NCBI GenBank assembly: GCA_900768505.1
Contig: CAAGED010000013.1
Span: forward strand, 1-36,686
Direction of reading: 5' to 3'
Origin: Lentisphaeria bacterium
GTDB lineage: Bacteria; Verrucomicrobiota; Lentisphaeria; Victivallales; Victivallaceae
DNA length: 36,686 bases
Shown: in pieces, positions 15,938 through 24,813 of the stretch
How the letters are laid out: every line of letters starts with the position of its first letter
Position numbering within the stretch: position 1 is the stretch's first letter
The notes under the pieces: model-generated
Databases searched by the model: none
What the model saw: the letters and a program-made list of their open reading frames with translations, nothing else
What the model was told of the DNA's origin: nothing
Program-made: the position numbers and the translations under genes

Positions 15938-18655
15938 TTAAAACCCGAATAATTCCGGCTGAATAATGCCCCAGGAGTCATCATCGCCCCCCTCCGGTTT
16001 GTCATTATCCTTATCCCGTTTTACACTTCTGCCCTTGCGTTTTTTATTGGCCGGCTTGTCACTCTCATCACCAACTGGAATATCATCCAGCAATGAACCA
16101 AATAAATTATCCTTCGAGCCCCCACGGGGCGTATGCGACAACTCCTCTGCCATGTGAGCATCAGGTTGTCCCGCCGTATCAGCAGTGTCCGCCAACTCAT
16201 ACTTCGGGGGGTCAACCTCCGCCGCAGACTTGTGAGTAACGGATTTTGCCGCTTGATTTTTCTCCTCACATGCCACCACTTCGTCATCACCGCAAGCCGA
16301 CATTCCAGACAAATCTTCCGAAGCCTTGCCCTCCTCGGCCTCTACGGCCGGCAATTCGCCGCGCTCGATCATATCGTCGGCAAGATTTTCTAACACCGGC
16401 GCGCCGGAAGTGGATGATTCGGCAAAATCCGGGGCAGGATTGCCGCCATTGAGATCAATATTTTCTTCGTCATCCGTTTCATCATCATCGTTATTTCCGG
16501 CTTCAATATTTTCCTTATCCCCTGGATTTTCTCCATCATCTTCCTTCTCGTTGCCATTGAAATTGTTATTTTTCGCCTCGGCCTCAACCAGAATGGCAGA
16601 TAATTCATCCCCCTCCAAGTAGCGGAAGAAGGCGATTTTCGCCAATGCCTTGCCAAAAATCAACAATCCTCGCGCCTTGGCACTGCGCAATTGAAACTCC
16701 ATGATATTAAGCTGAAACGCCTTTTTAGCGCCGCCATGCTCCGGAATAAAATCATAAATCGCATCGCAACGGGGAGTGAACAACTCCAGCCGGCAGTTTT
16801 CCGGAATCAAATTATACTCCCGATCTTTGATAAACTTATCAATCACACTTCGCTTGGCATAATATTTGCCGCTCTTATTTTCCCGATAGACAATGCCGAA
16901 CTCCTGCGCCGGATCGTATTTGCGAAATTCGTAAAGCCGCCCGATAAAAATTTTGTCCGGAATACTGATAATTTTATATTTTCCGCTGCGCTCCATGCAG
17001 AGCAGCAAGTCAAACTCGTTGCAAGTTACGGAGTCATCACTCTTCACCGAACTGCCAATATAACCGTTTTTCCGATCCCAGCCGACCTTGACATTGTTAA
17101 GCGCAGCAGCCTGACGGTCGATTTTATCCAGATATTCAATTTCAGTCCGCCGGGGAAACATGTGACCATACTTCTTAATTAAATTCTCCAGGTACTCCAC
17201 GGCGCAATCCACCAGATGTTTAAGTTTATGCTTAATTTCTTTTATTTTCCGGTCGATTTCCCGTAATTCCCGCTGATTTTTTTCAATGTCAAATTTGGCA
17301 ATCCGCCGCACCGGCAACGCCAGAAGTTTATCAATATCCTCGTTGGTCACCTCCCGGCGCAGCATATTCATAAATGGCGCCAGCCCGGATTGCACCTCGG
17401 CATAAACGGCAGCCTCATCCTCTAATTCCTCAATCCGCTTGTAGATGCGGTTTTCAAAAAACAACTGCGCCAGTGTTTTGGCGTGGAAGAGTTCATTCTG
17501 CCGTTGCAGGGCGTTTTCCAGTTCCAGACGCAAATATTCCAACATTTTGGCAGTGTTGCGCTTAATCACCTCGGTAACTGACATCACCGCCGGACGAAAA
17601 TCCCGAATCACCGTCAAATTAGGCGAAATCGACACCGAACAATCCGTGTACATGTAGAGCGCCTGGAGCGCTTTCTCCGGGTCGTAACCGCGCATGGGGA
17701 CAATTTCGATCTCCACATTTTTGGATGTGTAGTCGTTTACCGAGGAGATTTTAATTTTCCCCCGCTCCGCCGCTTTTTCGATGGAGGCAATCAAGCTCTC
17801 CGTGGTGGTGGTAGCCGGAAGTTCCCGGATAATTAGCTTGCGATCGACAATTTCAATTTTAGCCCGCAGGGTTATTTTACCGTTGCCGTCGTTGTACTCC
17901 CGCACATCCATCAGTCCGCCCTGCTGAAAATCCGGGTACAACTCGAATTCTCCGCCTCGCAATTCGCTGATCTGCGCCTGAAGTAATTCGTTGAAATTGT
18001 GCGGCATAATCTTGGTGGCCATTCCCACGGCAATACCTTCCGACCCCAGCATCAGCAAAGATGGAATTTTCACCGGCAACACTACCGGCTCCTGATTGCG
18101 TCCGTCGTAGGTGGAAACCATTTCGGTAATTTCATCGTTGAAGAGTACCTCCCGGGAGAGCGAATTAAGTCCGCACTCAATATAACGGGGCGCGGCGGCG
18201 CAACTGCCGGTAAGAATGTTACCGAAATTACCCTGCTTTTCGATGAAATACTCTTTATTGGCCAACACCACCAACGCGTCCTTAATTGACGCATCGCCAT
18301 GGGGGTGATATTTCCCCATCACCTCACCCACAATAAATGAAGCCTTGACCGTGCGGTTTTCGTCGGTTTTATGCATTGCCCACAAAATACGCCGCTGCAC
18401 CGGCTTCAATCCATCGTCCACATTGGGGATGGCCCGGTCTTTAATGGCGTAGGCGGCATATTCCAGAAAATTGCGGTCGACCATATTGCGAAAATACTCG
18501 TTAGTGCCGATTTTCTGGGCTGCCTCGGTGGTTCCGGCGGCCAGGGGTTCATCCCCGGACATCTCCTCCGGCGATGGCGCAAAATTTTCATTCTGGGTTG
18601 AATCAGTTTCGTCCGCCGAATTCAAATCTGCAATTTTGTCTTCATCTTCGACCAT
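15938..18655 (-). CDS. parC: DNA topoisomerase IV subunit A-like, with acidic C-terminal extension
   Basis: This is the type IIA topoisomerase cleavage subunit. After an acidic N-terminal stretch, the winged-helix/tower core begins near residue 53 and holds VGEVMGKYHPHGDASIKDALV and the active-site Tyr near 158 in AAAPRYIE. A long coiled-coil arm (about 380-500) is followed by a beta-pinwheel-like region to about residue 690. The GyrA-box of gyrase is not seen, favouring topoisomerase IV over gyrase. Length is 905. The last about 200 residues are low-complexity and Asp/Glu/Asn-rich, then basic, ending in QPELFGF, which resembles a sliding-clamp-binding peptide. It starts 7 bases after the parE-like gene, so the two subunits are made together. 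Confidence 0.88.
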   Translation of the reverse strand: MVEDEDKIADLNSADETDSTQNENFAPSPEEMSGDEPLAAGTTEAAQKIGTNEYFRNMVDRNFLEYAAYAIKDRAIPNVDDGLKPVQRRILWAMHKTDENRTVKASFIVGEVMGKYHPHGDASIKDALVVLANKEYFIEKQGNFGNILTGSCAAAPRYIECGLNSLSREVLFNDEITEMVSTYDGRNQEPVVLPVKIPSLLMLGSEGIAVGMATKIMPHNFNELLQAQISELRGGEFELYPDFQQGGLMDVREYNDGNGKITLRAKIEIVDRKLIIRELPATTTTESLIASIEKAAERGKIKISSVNDYTSKNVEIEIVPMRGYDPEKALQALYMYTDCSVSISPNLTVIRDFRPAVMSVTEVIKRNTAKMLEYLRLELENALQRQNELFHAKTLAQLFFENRIYKRIEELEDEAAVYAEVQSGLAPFMNMLRREVTNEDIDKLLALPVRRIAKFDIEKNQRELREIDRKIKEIKHKLKHLVDCAVEYLENLIKKYGHMFPRRTEIEYLDKIDRQAAALNNVKVGWDRKNGYIGSSVKSDDSVTCNEFDLLLCMERSGKYKIISIPDKIFIGRLYEFRKYDPAQEFGIVYRENKSGKYYAKRSVIDKFIKDREYNLIPENCRLELFTPRCDAIYDFIPEHGGAKKAFQLNIMEFQLRSAKARGLLIFGKALAKIAFFRYLEGDELSAILVEAEAKNNNFNGNEKEDDGENPGDKENIEAGNNDDDETDDEENIDLNGGNPAPDFAESSTSGAPVLENLADDMIERGELPAVEAEEGKASEDLSGMSACGDDEVVACEEKNQAAKSVTHKSAAEVDPPKYELADTADTAGQPDAHMAEELSHTPRGGSKDNLFGSLLDDIPVGDESDKPANKKRKGRSVKRDKDNDKPEGGDDDSWGIIQPELFGF

Positions 18656-18662
18656 ACTTAAT

Positions 18663-20489
18663 TCACTCTTCCTTGCTCAATTCAAGATTATCCATAATGT
18701 AGTCGCGCCGGGTCTGATTGTTGCTGCCCATGTAAAATTCCAACATATTGTGCACATTCTTCATATTGTCCAGCGTAACCGGCAGCAACTTCATGGCGTC
18801 GCCGATAAATTCGCCAAAATCGTCCGGTGAAATTTCCCCCAACCCTTTAAACCGGGTAATCTCCGCCTTGGGTCCAGTTTCCGCCACGGCGGCATCCCGC
18901 TCCGCCTCGCTGTAGCAGTAAATCGGCTTCTCCCTGCGCAGACGCACCCGGAAAAGCGGTGTTTCCAGCACATACAAATGGCCGGAGAGCACCAGTTGTT
19001 CGAAATAACTCAAAAAGTAGGTGATGAGCAGATTCCGGATATGCATTCCGTCCACATCGGCATCCGTGGCGATAATCACCTTGTCGTAACGCAAATTATC
19101 CACATCATTCTCTATATTCAACGCCTGCATGATGAAGAGAAGCTCCTCGTTGCGGTAAATTTTGTCGAATGGCTCGTCAAAACAATTATGAGGCTTGCCC
19201 TTCAACGCAAAAATCGCCTGAGTGGTAACATCCCTGGTCTTCTCCAGCGACCCTGCCGCGGAATCTCCCTCAGTAAGGAAAATCATGGTTTCCGGTATGG
19301 CGATACTCTTCTTCTGAGGCTTGTCTCCCCGATGGAATTTACAATCTTTAAGTTTGGGAATCCGCAGCGACATTTTTTTGGTCGCCTCCCGGCCCTGCTT
19401 CTTCGCCTCCTGAATCCGCCGGTGCAACTGCTCGTTGCCGGCCACTTTTTCCAGCAAAATATCGGCGATTTCCCGATTTTTATGCAAAAAATCCACAATG
19501 GCATCCCGCACGCACTGAACGATTTCGCCCCGGACATCGGCGTTGCCCAGCTTATTCTTGGTCTGGGACTCAAAAATCGGATTCTTCAATTTTATTGCAA
19601 TGGCACCAATCATGCCGCTGCGAACGTCATCAGCCTTGTAATTCTTGTTAGAAAATTCATTGACCGCCTTGAGCACCCCCTCCTTAAAGGCAGACAAATG
19701 AGTTCCGCCATCGTTGGTGTACTGCCCGTTGACAAACGAAAAGCAGCTCTCGGTATAATCCGCAGTATGGGTGAGAGCAAATTCAATGCTTTTGCTCCGG
19801 TAAGCGATAACATCGTAAATGCGATCCTCGCCGCTCTCAATTTCAATCAAATCCCGCAGGCCGTTTTTAGAGGCGTAACGCTGGCCGTTGAAATAAATCG
19901 CCAAGCCGCTGTTAAGATAGGCGTACATCCAGAGTCGTTTTTCAATATAATCGCTTTTGAATTTAAAAGCGGGAAAAAGTTCGCGGTCTGGAATAAATGA
20001 TATTTCCGTACCGTTTTTCTCGTCGCACTCCCCCTCCTCCACGTGATCCAGCACGCCGCGGGAGAAAAATGCCGTGCGATACTTGTTCTCCCGAATCGTT
20101 TTGGCGGCGAAAAATTCCGAGAGCGCATTCACCGCCTTGGTGCCTACGCCGTTCAGTCCCACGGAAAACTGAAAAACATCATCGCTGTATTTGCCGCCGG
20201 TATTTATTATTGAAACACATTCCACCAGTTTACCCGGCGGAATTCCCCGCCCGAAGTCCCGGATTGTCACCTTGTTTTCATTAAGTGTAATATCAATCCG
20301 CCGCCCGGCGCCCATAATAAACTCGTCCACGCTATTGTCGATAATTTCCTTCATCAGCACATAAATACCGTCGTCCGGATGCGAGCCGTCGCCCATGCGC
20401 CCGACATACATACCGGGACGCAGCCGGATATGATCCAGCGAACTTAAGGTTTTAATTTTCGACTCGTCGTAGAGAATTTCATCGCTCAT
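18663..20489 (-). CDS. parE: DNA topoisomerase IV subunit B-like ATPase
   Basis: This ATP-binding partner of the ParC-like subunit drives strand passage for chromosome decatenation. The 608-residue protein shows the GHKL ATPase motifs EIIDNSVDEF, DFGRGIPPG and GLNGVGTKAVNALS, the transducer domain, and the TOPRIM metal-binding motifs EGDSAAGS and DADVDGMHIR. The open frame extends 38 codons upstream, but those residues are unlike the family and begin on top of the likely promoter, so the ATG at 20489 (MSDEILYDESKIKTL) is chosen. Length fits ParE rather than the longer GyrB of about 800. Divergent from the signal peptidase gene. Confidence 0.9.
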   Translation of the reverse strand: MSDEILYDESKIKTLSSLDHIRLRPGMYVGRMGDGSHPDDGIYVLMKEIIDNSVDEFIMGAGRRIDITLNENKVTIRDFGRGIPPGKLVECVSIINTGGKYSDDVFQFSVGLNGVGTKAVNALSEFFAAKTIRENKYRTAFFSRGVLDHVEEGECDEKNGTEISFIPDRELFPAFKFKSDYIEKRLWMYAYLNSGLAIYFNGQRYASKNGLRDLIEIESGEDRIYDVIAYRSKSIEFALTHTADYTESCFSFVNGQYTNDGGTHLSAFKEGVLKAVNEFSNKNYKADDVRSGMIGAIAIKLKNPIFESQTKNKLGNADVRGEIVQCVRDAIVDFLHKNREIADILLEKVAGNEQLHRRIQEAKKQGREATKKMSLRIPKLKDCKFHRGDKPQKKSIAIPETMIFLTEGDSAAGSLEKTRDVTTQAIFALKGKPHNCFDEPFDKIYRNEELLFIMQALNIENDVDNLRYDKVIIATDADVDGMHIRNLLITYFLSYFEQLVLSGHLYVLETPLFRVRLRREKPIYCYSEAERDAAVAETGPKAEITRFKGLGEISPDDFGEFIGDAMKLLPVTLDNMKNVHNMLEFYMGSNNQTRRDYIMDNLELSKEE

Positions 20490-20574
20490 AAAAGGACACC
20501 CACCATTATTTAAACTGGAAAAATTTATTTGGTAAAACCGTTGGGAGTTATATGTATAAAAATCAACGCTTGGA

Positions 20575-20603
20575 AATTTAACATAATTCCGATCAATTTT
20601 CAA
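20575..20603 (-). promoter_or_regulatory. Candidate parE-parC promoter
   Basis: On the minus strand TTGAAA (plus-strand 20598-20603) and TAAATT (20575-20580) are 17 bases apart, placing the start of transcription about 80 bases before the parE ATG at 20489. Confidence 0.45.
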
Positions 20604-20655
20604 ATCAAAAGAGCATATTTTTTGCCTTTTAAAACGTTTTTTTTCTTAAACGGGC

Positions 20656-20684
20656 TTGCAAAATCCAGCTTTACTCACTATCTT
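20656..20684 (+). promoter_or_regulatory. Candidate lepB promoter
   Basis: TTGCAA (20656-20661) and TATCTT (20679-20684) with a 17-base spacer lie about 30 bases upstream of the lepB start codon, divergent from the parE promoter. Confidence 0.45.
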
Positions 20685-20714
20685 TTATCGAATAATTATT
20701 TCAGGAGGTTTTTT

Positions 20715-21269
20715 ATGAGCGAACAAACTTATACCGGCGACAAAAACCAATCAATATCCAAGCTGCGAACCGCAATCTTCAATTTCTTCCGCCCGGGCAA
20801 GGTGAAAAATATGAGTACCGCCCACAAATTGCTGCGGCTGCTCATTATCGGCACGGCTACTTTCATAACTTGCAAATTTTTTCTTATGCCCTGCGTAATC
20901 TCCGGCGCCAGTATGGAGCCCACCTACTTCCGGCACGGTTTCAACTTCTGCGTCATTAACAATTTCACTAAAAATCCGCCCCGTCGCGGCGATGTAGTAG
21001 TGGCCAGCTACTTTGAAAAATCCTACCTGCTAAAACGGGTTATCGCCCTCCCCGGAGAAATTATCTCCATCGTCGATGGCCAGGTTTTCATCAACAACCG
21101 GCCATTGCAGGAGGATTATGTAAAATTTTCCAGCGACTGGAATCTCTCTCCCCGCCGGGTAAAGCCTGGCAACGTCTACCTGATCGGAGACAACCGCGCT
21201 ATGCCGATTAGTCAGCATCAGTTTGGACAAGTACCTCTCTCAGCGTTGCGCGGCAAGCCGTTGTGGTAA
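20715..21269 (+). CDS. lepB: Signal peptidase I
   Basis: This membrane serine protease removes signal peptides from exported proteins, acting on the outer face of the inner membrane with a Ser/Lys dyad. The 184-residue protein has one N-terminal membrane segment (about 40-60), box B SGASMEPT with the nucleophile Ser66, box D LLKRVIALPGE with the general-base Lys107, and box E GDN near 158-160. The Asp-Ser-Arg part of box E found in many homologues is replaced by RAMPISQ. The ATG at 20715 has a perfect AGGAGG 6 bases upstream; the longer frame upstream lacks family sequence. It is one of the shorter members of the family. Confidence 0.92.
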   Translation: MSEQTYTGDKNQSISKLRTAIFNFFRPGKVKNMSTAHKLLRLLIIGTATFITCKFFLMPCVISGASMEPTYFRHGFNFCVINNFTKNPPRRGDVVVASYFEKSYLLKRVIALPGEIISIVDGQVFINNRPLQEDYVKFSSDWNLSPRRVKPGNVYLIGDNRAMPISQHQFGQVPLSALRGKPLW

Positions 21270-21310
21270 GGATTTTCAGAAAGACTCAAAAAATTTTTTA
21301 CAACATTAAC

Positions 21311-21339
21311 TTGGCAATTTTTATTTTAGTGCGTATATT
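21311..21339 (+). promoter_or_regulatory. Promoter of the small membrane-anchored protein gene
   Basis: TTGGCA (21311-21316), a 17-base spacer and TATATT (21334-21339) lie about 50 bases upstream of the ATG. The -10 region reads TGCGTATATTA, the same string found at the rubrerythrin promoter. Confidence 0.55.
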
Positions 21340-21387
21340 ATTGGAAGAGTAAAATCATTGCTGAATCAGCTAAAATTGGAGTAAAAA

Positions 21388-21885
21388 ATGAAGTTTTATT
21401 TTTATTTTGCCGTACCAATCATTCTCGGGCTTATCGCCGCATTCATCTACTTCAACGGCACCAACGACGAAACCAAGGTGGAAAATTTAATCAAAAAAGC
21501 GTTGATTATTACCGAAAAAAAGGGTGATGAGGGTAAACTTACCGAACAGTCCCGTCTCCCCGCCTACCTGAAAATTTTAACCCCGGACGCCACATTCACC
21601 AGCGACGATCTCCTAAATTACAGTAACGCCAAGGAGATGGCTCAGGCTGCCACTGCCATCATCAGTCACATGAAGTCGGTCAACCTGGAAATTCGCGATC
21701 TTAAAATTTTAATCAACCCGGATGATAAAAGCAAGGCCGTGGCATTTTTTGACGCCAAGGCGGTTTTTACTCCCAAAAATGATTCCGCAATGACATTTGT
21801 CCGCCGAATGAAGTGGTTTTTCGTCAAGCTTGACGGAAACTGGCTGATTAATGCCGTCGAATGCGCCCCACTGATTGAAAAATAA
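21388..21885 (+). CDS. Small membrane-anchored protein of unknown function, possible NTF2-like fold
   Basis: The 165-residue protein is not recognised. It has an N-terminal membrane anchor (about residues 4-22) and a soluble domain of about 140 residues. The domain's helix-then-strand pattern (an N-terminal lysine-rich helix, LKILTPDATFTSDDLL, VAFFDAKAVFTP, a final MKWFFVKLDGNWLINAV strand pair) is typical of NTF2/SnoaL-like folds, in which the closing strand reads W...DGxW. This fold call is an inference. GGAG lies 6 bases before the ATG and a good promoter is upstream. It ends 4 bases before the pseudouridine synthase start, so the two may be cotranscribed. Confidence 0.7.
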   Translation: MKFYFYFAVPIILGLIAAFIYFNGTNDETKVENLIKKALIITEKKGDEGKLTEQSRLPAYLKILTPDATFTSDDLLNYSNAKEMAQAATAIISHMKSVNLEIRDLKILINPDDKSKAVAFFDAKAVFTPKNDSAMTFVRRMKWFFVKLDGNWLINAVECAPLIEK

Positions 21886-21889
21886 AATT

Positions 21890-22648
21890 ATGCCGTCAAC
21901 CTTAAATTCCGACACCGACACGCCGCAGACAAGTTGCGACGCCCCCAATTTGACTAAATTTTTGGCACTTCACGCCGGATTGAGCCGTCGCGCCGCCGCG
22001 GATAAAATCAAGCAGGGCGCCGTCAAACTGAACGGATTACCGTGTTCAAATCCCGCCACCAGAATCCAGCCGGACGACCGGGTGGAGCTTGCGGGTAAAA
22101 TTGTTATGGCTCAAACGGAAAAATTTTATTTTCTCCTCAATAAGCCCCGGGGCTTCGTCTGCACCAATTCCGACCCGTACGCCGAAAACAAGGCGGTTGA
22201 TTTGATTAATGTCGGGCCTGAAATACGCCTTTATTCCGCAGGACGGCTGGACAAGGCCAGTGAAGGAGCGATTATTTTCAGCAACGACGGCGATTTCACC
22301 GCCCGGCTGACCCATCCCAAATTCGGTATTGAAAAAGAGTATCTGGTCTCAGCCGACCGGCCGCTGGAGGATTCTCAATTAGCCAGAATCCGCCGGGGAA
22401 TTATGGACGACGGGGAATTACTGCGGGTGCAGCTTATTGAGAAGGTCGGCGAACGTAAATACCGCATTCGGCTCAACGAGGGGAAAAACCGGGAAATCCG
22501 CCGTCTCCTCGCCGCAGTCGGATGCCAAACCAAGCGACTTCAGCGAGTCGCCATTGGCGATTTAAAACTGGGCAATCTGCCAGTTGGTTCATATCGTCAG
22601 ATCACCCCGGGAGAAGTCTCCGCACTCTTCAGCAGTGAAAAATATTAA
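21890..22648 (+). CDS. RsuA/RluB-family pseudouridine synthase
   Basis: It converts specific uridines of ribosomal RNA (or tRNA) to pseudouridine. The 252-residue protein has an N-terminal S4 RNA-binding domain (about 20-75: LTKFLALHAGLSRRAAADKI, then VKLNG) and a catalytic domain with AGRLDKASEG, where Asp121 is the expected nucleophile, plus the family closing motif EGKNREIRRLLAAVG. These place it in the RsuA/RluB/RluE/RluF group; the target cannot be fixed. The ATG at 21890 is preferred over an in-frame TTG at 21875 lying inside the previous gene. Its 3' end overlaps the convergent hydF gene by 20 bases. Confidence 0.9.
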   Translation: MPSTLNSDTDTPQTSCDAPNLTKFLALHAGLSRRAAADKIKQGAVKLNGLPCSNPATRIQPDDRVELAGKIVMAQTEKFYFLLNKPRGFVCTNSDPYAENKAVDLINVGPEIRLYSAGRLDKASEGAIIFSNDGDFTARLTHPKFGIEKEYLVSADRPLEDSQLARIRRGIMDDGELLRVQLIEKVGERKYRIRLNEGKNREIRRLLAAVGCQTKRLQRVAIGDLKLGNLPVGSYRQITPGEVSALFSSEKY

Positions 22649-23846
22649 ATGGCTCCAACACCCGCTCCAGCACGCCCTGGCACCATGATATGCACATGCC
22701 GTAATTCACAATCGGGATATTGGCATTGCGGGCATTTTCCAACCGGCGGAGTGTTTCGCGGCGATTAATCATGCAGCTGCCGCACTGGATGATTAACTTA
22801 TACGGCGTCAAATCGGCCGGGAAATCACCGCCGGAAACAAAATCGAATTCCAAATTAATATTTAGCTTATTTTTCAGCCAACGGGGAATTTTCACCCTCC
22901 CGATGTCATCACAGGTGGCGTGGTGGGTGCAGGCCTCGGCAATCAGCACCCGGTCGCCATCCCGCAAATTATGAATATGCATTGCGCCATCGTAAAAGAG
23001 TTTCATATCCCCTTTCAGACGAGAGAAGATGATGGAAAAGGTGGTGCATTTGATATTTTCCGGGGTGTTGGCCACCATGAAGTCCACTACCTGCGAGTCG
23101 CAAATAACCAAGTCAGGTGGATTCTTCAACTCCTTAAGCAGCTCTACATAACGATTTTCCTTGACAACCACGCAGATGCAGTCACAATCCAGCGAATCCC
23201 GCACCGTCTGCACCTGAGGCAGAATCAACCGTCCCTTGGGTGCTTGAATATCGATCGGCACAATCAGCACCACCGTTCCGCCGCGAGGCACCAAATCCGT
23301 CAGAAACGGCGGCGGCTGGAGAAAATCTTCCGGCGCGGCGGCAATCAGTAAATCCTTGAATTTGTTCAGCAATAAATCCCTGGACTCCCCAACGGCACTG
23401 GTGGTAATAATGAAATCGGACTTGCCGCGGAGCAAGGTCATAAACTCCGGAGTCAATTCCATAAGGTCAATTTTATTGACAATAATCATCAGGTTGATTT
23501 TGCGTTCTTCAGCCAGGGAACAAATCCTCGCTTCGGCCTCCCCCCAGCAGCCGGGAGTAACAATCAGCAACGCCACATCCGCCCGGTCAAAAGCTTTTAT
23601 GGTTCGTTCGAGTCGTTTGTCGCCCAGCCTGGAATGGTCATCGAACCCGGCGGTATCCAGAAAAAGCACTGGACCAAGCGGAATCAATTCCATAGCTTTT
23701 TCCACCACGTCAGTGGTGGTGCCGGGCAGCTCGCTGGTGATGGCTACATTCTGGCCGCAAAGCAGATTCATCAAGGTTGATTTGCCAACATTGGTACGAC
23801 CGAAAATTGCGATCTGCAAGCGCAGTGATTTGGGGGTGGAAATCAT
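22629..23846 (-). CDS. hydF: [FeFe]-hydrogenase maturation GTPase HydF
   Basis: HydF is the scaffold on which the 2Fe subcluster of the [FeFe]-hydrogenase H-cluster is assembled before transfer to the apo-enzyme, working with the radical-SAM proteins HydE and HydG. The 405-residue protein shows the GTPase motifs GRTNVGKS (16-23), DTAGFDD (G3) and NKID (G4), a dimerisation domain, and the iron-sulfur ligand motif Cys306-x-His308-x46-Cys355-x-x-Cys358, close to the family pattern CxHx(44-53)CxxC. hydE, hydG and the hydrogenase are not in the window. It indicates hydrogen metabolism in an anaerobe. GGAG lies 8 bases before the ATG. Confidence 0.93.
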   Translation of the reverse strand: MISTPKSLRLQIAIFGRTNVGKSTLMNLLCGQNVAITSELPGTTTDVVEKAMELIPLGPVLFLDTAGFDDHSRLGDKRLERTIKAFDRADVALLIVTPGCWGEAEARICSLAEERKINLMIIVNKIDLMELTPEFMTLLRGKSDFIITTSAVGESRDLLLNKFKDLLIAAAPEDFLQPPPFLTDLVPRGGTVVLIVPIDIQAPKGRLILPQVQTVRDSLDCDCICVVVKENRYVELLKELKNPPDLVICDSQVVDFMVANTPENIKCTTFSIIFSRLKGDMKLFYDGAMHIHNLRDGDRVLIAEACTHHATCDDIGRVKIPRWLKNKLNINLEFDFVSGGDFPADLTPYKLIIQCGSCMINRRETLRRLENARNANIPIVNYGMCISWCQGVLERVLEPFNIFHC

Positions 23847-23925
23847 TTTTTGTTCTCCAAAATAAAAAAATTTATATTACTGTGTTAATATAGTCGTTTT
23901 TGTAGTAAATTAAAAGTAATTTTAT

Positions 23926-23954
23926 TTGAAATTCACCTAAAATAAGGTTATAAT
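23926..23954 (+). promoter_or_regulatory. Strong promoter of the DUF2062 gene
   Basis: TTGAAA (23926-23931), a 17-base spacer and a perfect TATAAT (23949-23954) lie about 45 bases before the start codon. Confidence 0.6.
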
Positions 23955-24000
23955 TGGAATATCGATTTTATAAATAGATTGAATTTGTCGAACGGGTAAT

Positions 24001-24609
24001 ATGGCTATAAAAAATAAAAATTCATTTTCCGCCTACAAAACGCTCTATTGCGCCGGCGAATCCGGAAAATTTGTAAATTATTGCCGGGCTTTGTATTATT
24101 TTCTGCTCAGTTGCATTCAGCGTATAATAAAATTCTTTTATTACAAGATGCTGCAAAATTCCAGCAATCCAAATTACAACGCTTTGGGGGTGGCATTGGG
24201 GTTGTTTGTGGGATTTTTCGTTCCGTTCGGGCTGCAAATTGCGGCCTTGATTCCCCTGCTTTATTTCATCAGAGCCTCAAAAAGCCTGGCAGTGGCCTTT
24301 ACCTTTGTCACCAACCAATTGACAATTTTGCTCATCTACCCGTTTCAATGTCTCATCGGCAGTTATTTGATTGGCCGCCCCCTGAGCTGGAGTCAACTCT
24401 GCCGCGACTTTACCGGCGTGATCAAGGCTGATGGGGTTCGGGAGTCATTTCAGCGCTTGTTCGCACTGGGTGGCGAAATCGGCGCCGGATTTTTTATCGG
24501 AGGTTTTCTGCTGGGAATAATCAGCGCCGTGCCAGGATATTTTATCACACTTCATATTATCAAACGACACCGGGAGCGAAAATTAGCTAAAAGGCAAAAG
24601 CAAAAATAA
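24001..24609 (+). CDS. DUF2062 integral membrane protein
   Basis: The 202-residue protein carries the DUF2062 pattern: a short positively charged N-terminal part, then SSNPNYNALGVALGLFVGFFVPFGLQI, a LIPLLYFIRASKSLAVAF stretch and a T.VTNQL.. segment in place of the usual NP(L/F)T, with two to four membrane segments and a basic C-terminal tail (RHRERKLAKRQKQK). The biochemical role of the family is unknown. The ATG at 24001 has only a weak ribosome-binding site; a start at 24148 would still include most of the domain. It stands alone under its own promoter, divergent from hydF. Confidence 0.72.
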   Translation: MAIKNKNSFSAYKTLYCAGESGKFVNYCRALYYFLLSCIQRIIKFFYYKMLQNSSNPNYNALGVALGLFVGFFVPFGLQIAALIPLLYFIRASKSLAVAFTFVTNQLTILLIYPFQCLIGSYLIGRPLSWSQLCRDFTGVIKADGVRESFQRLFALGGEIGAGFFIGGFLLGIISAVPGYFITLHIIKRHRERKLAKRQKQK

Positions 24610-24705
24610 ATCGTTATTATTTCCAATCCAGCCGTAAAATTTCGTAAAAAACGGCCAAATCAATCAAAAAATCATAAAATTTAGAAATTTTTTTCAAATT
24701 CCGGT

Positions 24706-24733
24706 TTGCAAAATAAAAAATTATGCGTATATT
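24706..24733 (+). promoter_or_regulatory. Rubrerythrin promoter
   Basis: TTGCAA (24706-24711), a 16-base spacer and TATATT (24728-24733) lie about 80 bases before the rubrerythrin ATG. A PerR-box-like palindrome begins 4 bases downstream, over the expected start of transcription. Confidence 0.55.
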
Positions 24734-24737
24734 AAAA

Positions 24738-24752
24738 TTGTAATCAATACAA
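24738..24752. promoter_or_regulatory. PerR-box-like operator
   Basis: TTGTAATCAATACAA is a 7-1-7 inverted repeat with one mismatched pair and agrees with the Bacillus PerR consensus TTATAATnATTATAA at 11 of 14 defined positions. It covers the expected transcription start of the rubrerythrin gene, and a PerR-type regulator gene lies 700 bases downstream, so repression relieved by peroxide is likely. Confidence 0.6.
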
Positions 24753-24813
24753 ACCAGTAACAATTACAAATATCAATTCAAAGATATTAAAACTAAAAGG
24801 ATGAGGTAGAGAA

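Noticed and set aside
15938..20489. DNA gyrase instead of topoisomerase IV
   Set aside because: The B subunit is about 610 residues and no GyrA-box is visible in the A subunit. This leans to topoisomerase IV but does not wholly exclude a gyrase-like role.
20490..20603. Longer parE start 38 codons upstream
   Set aside because: The extra residues are unlike the family, begin on the likely promoter, and the ATG at 20489 begins the conserved sequence.
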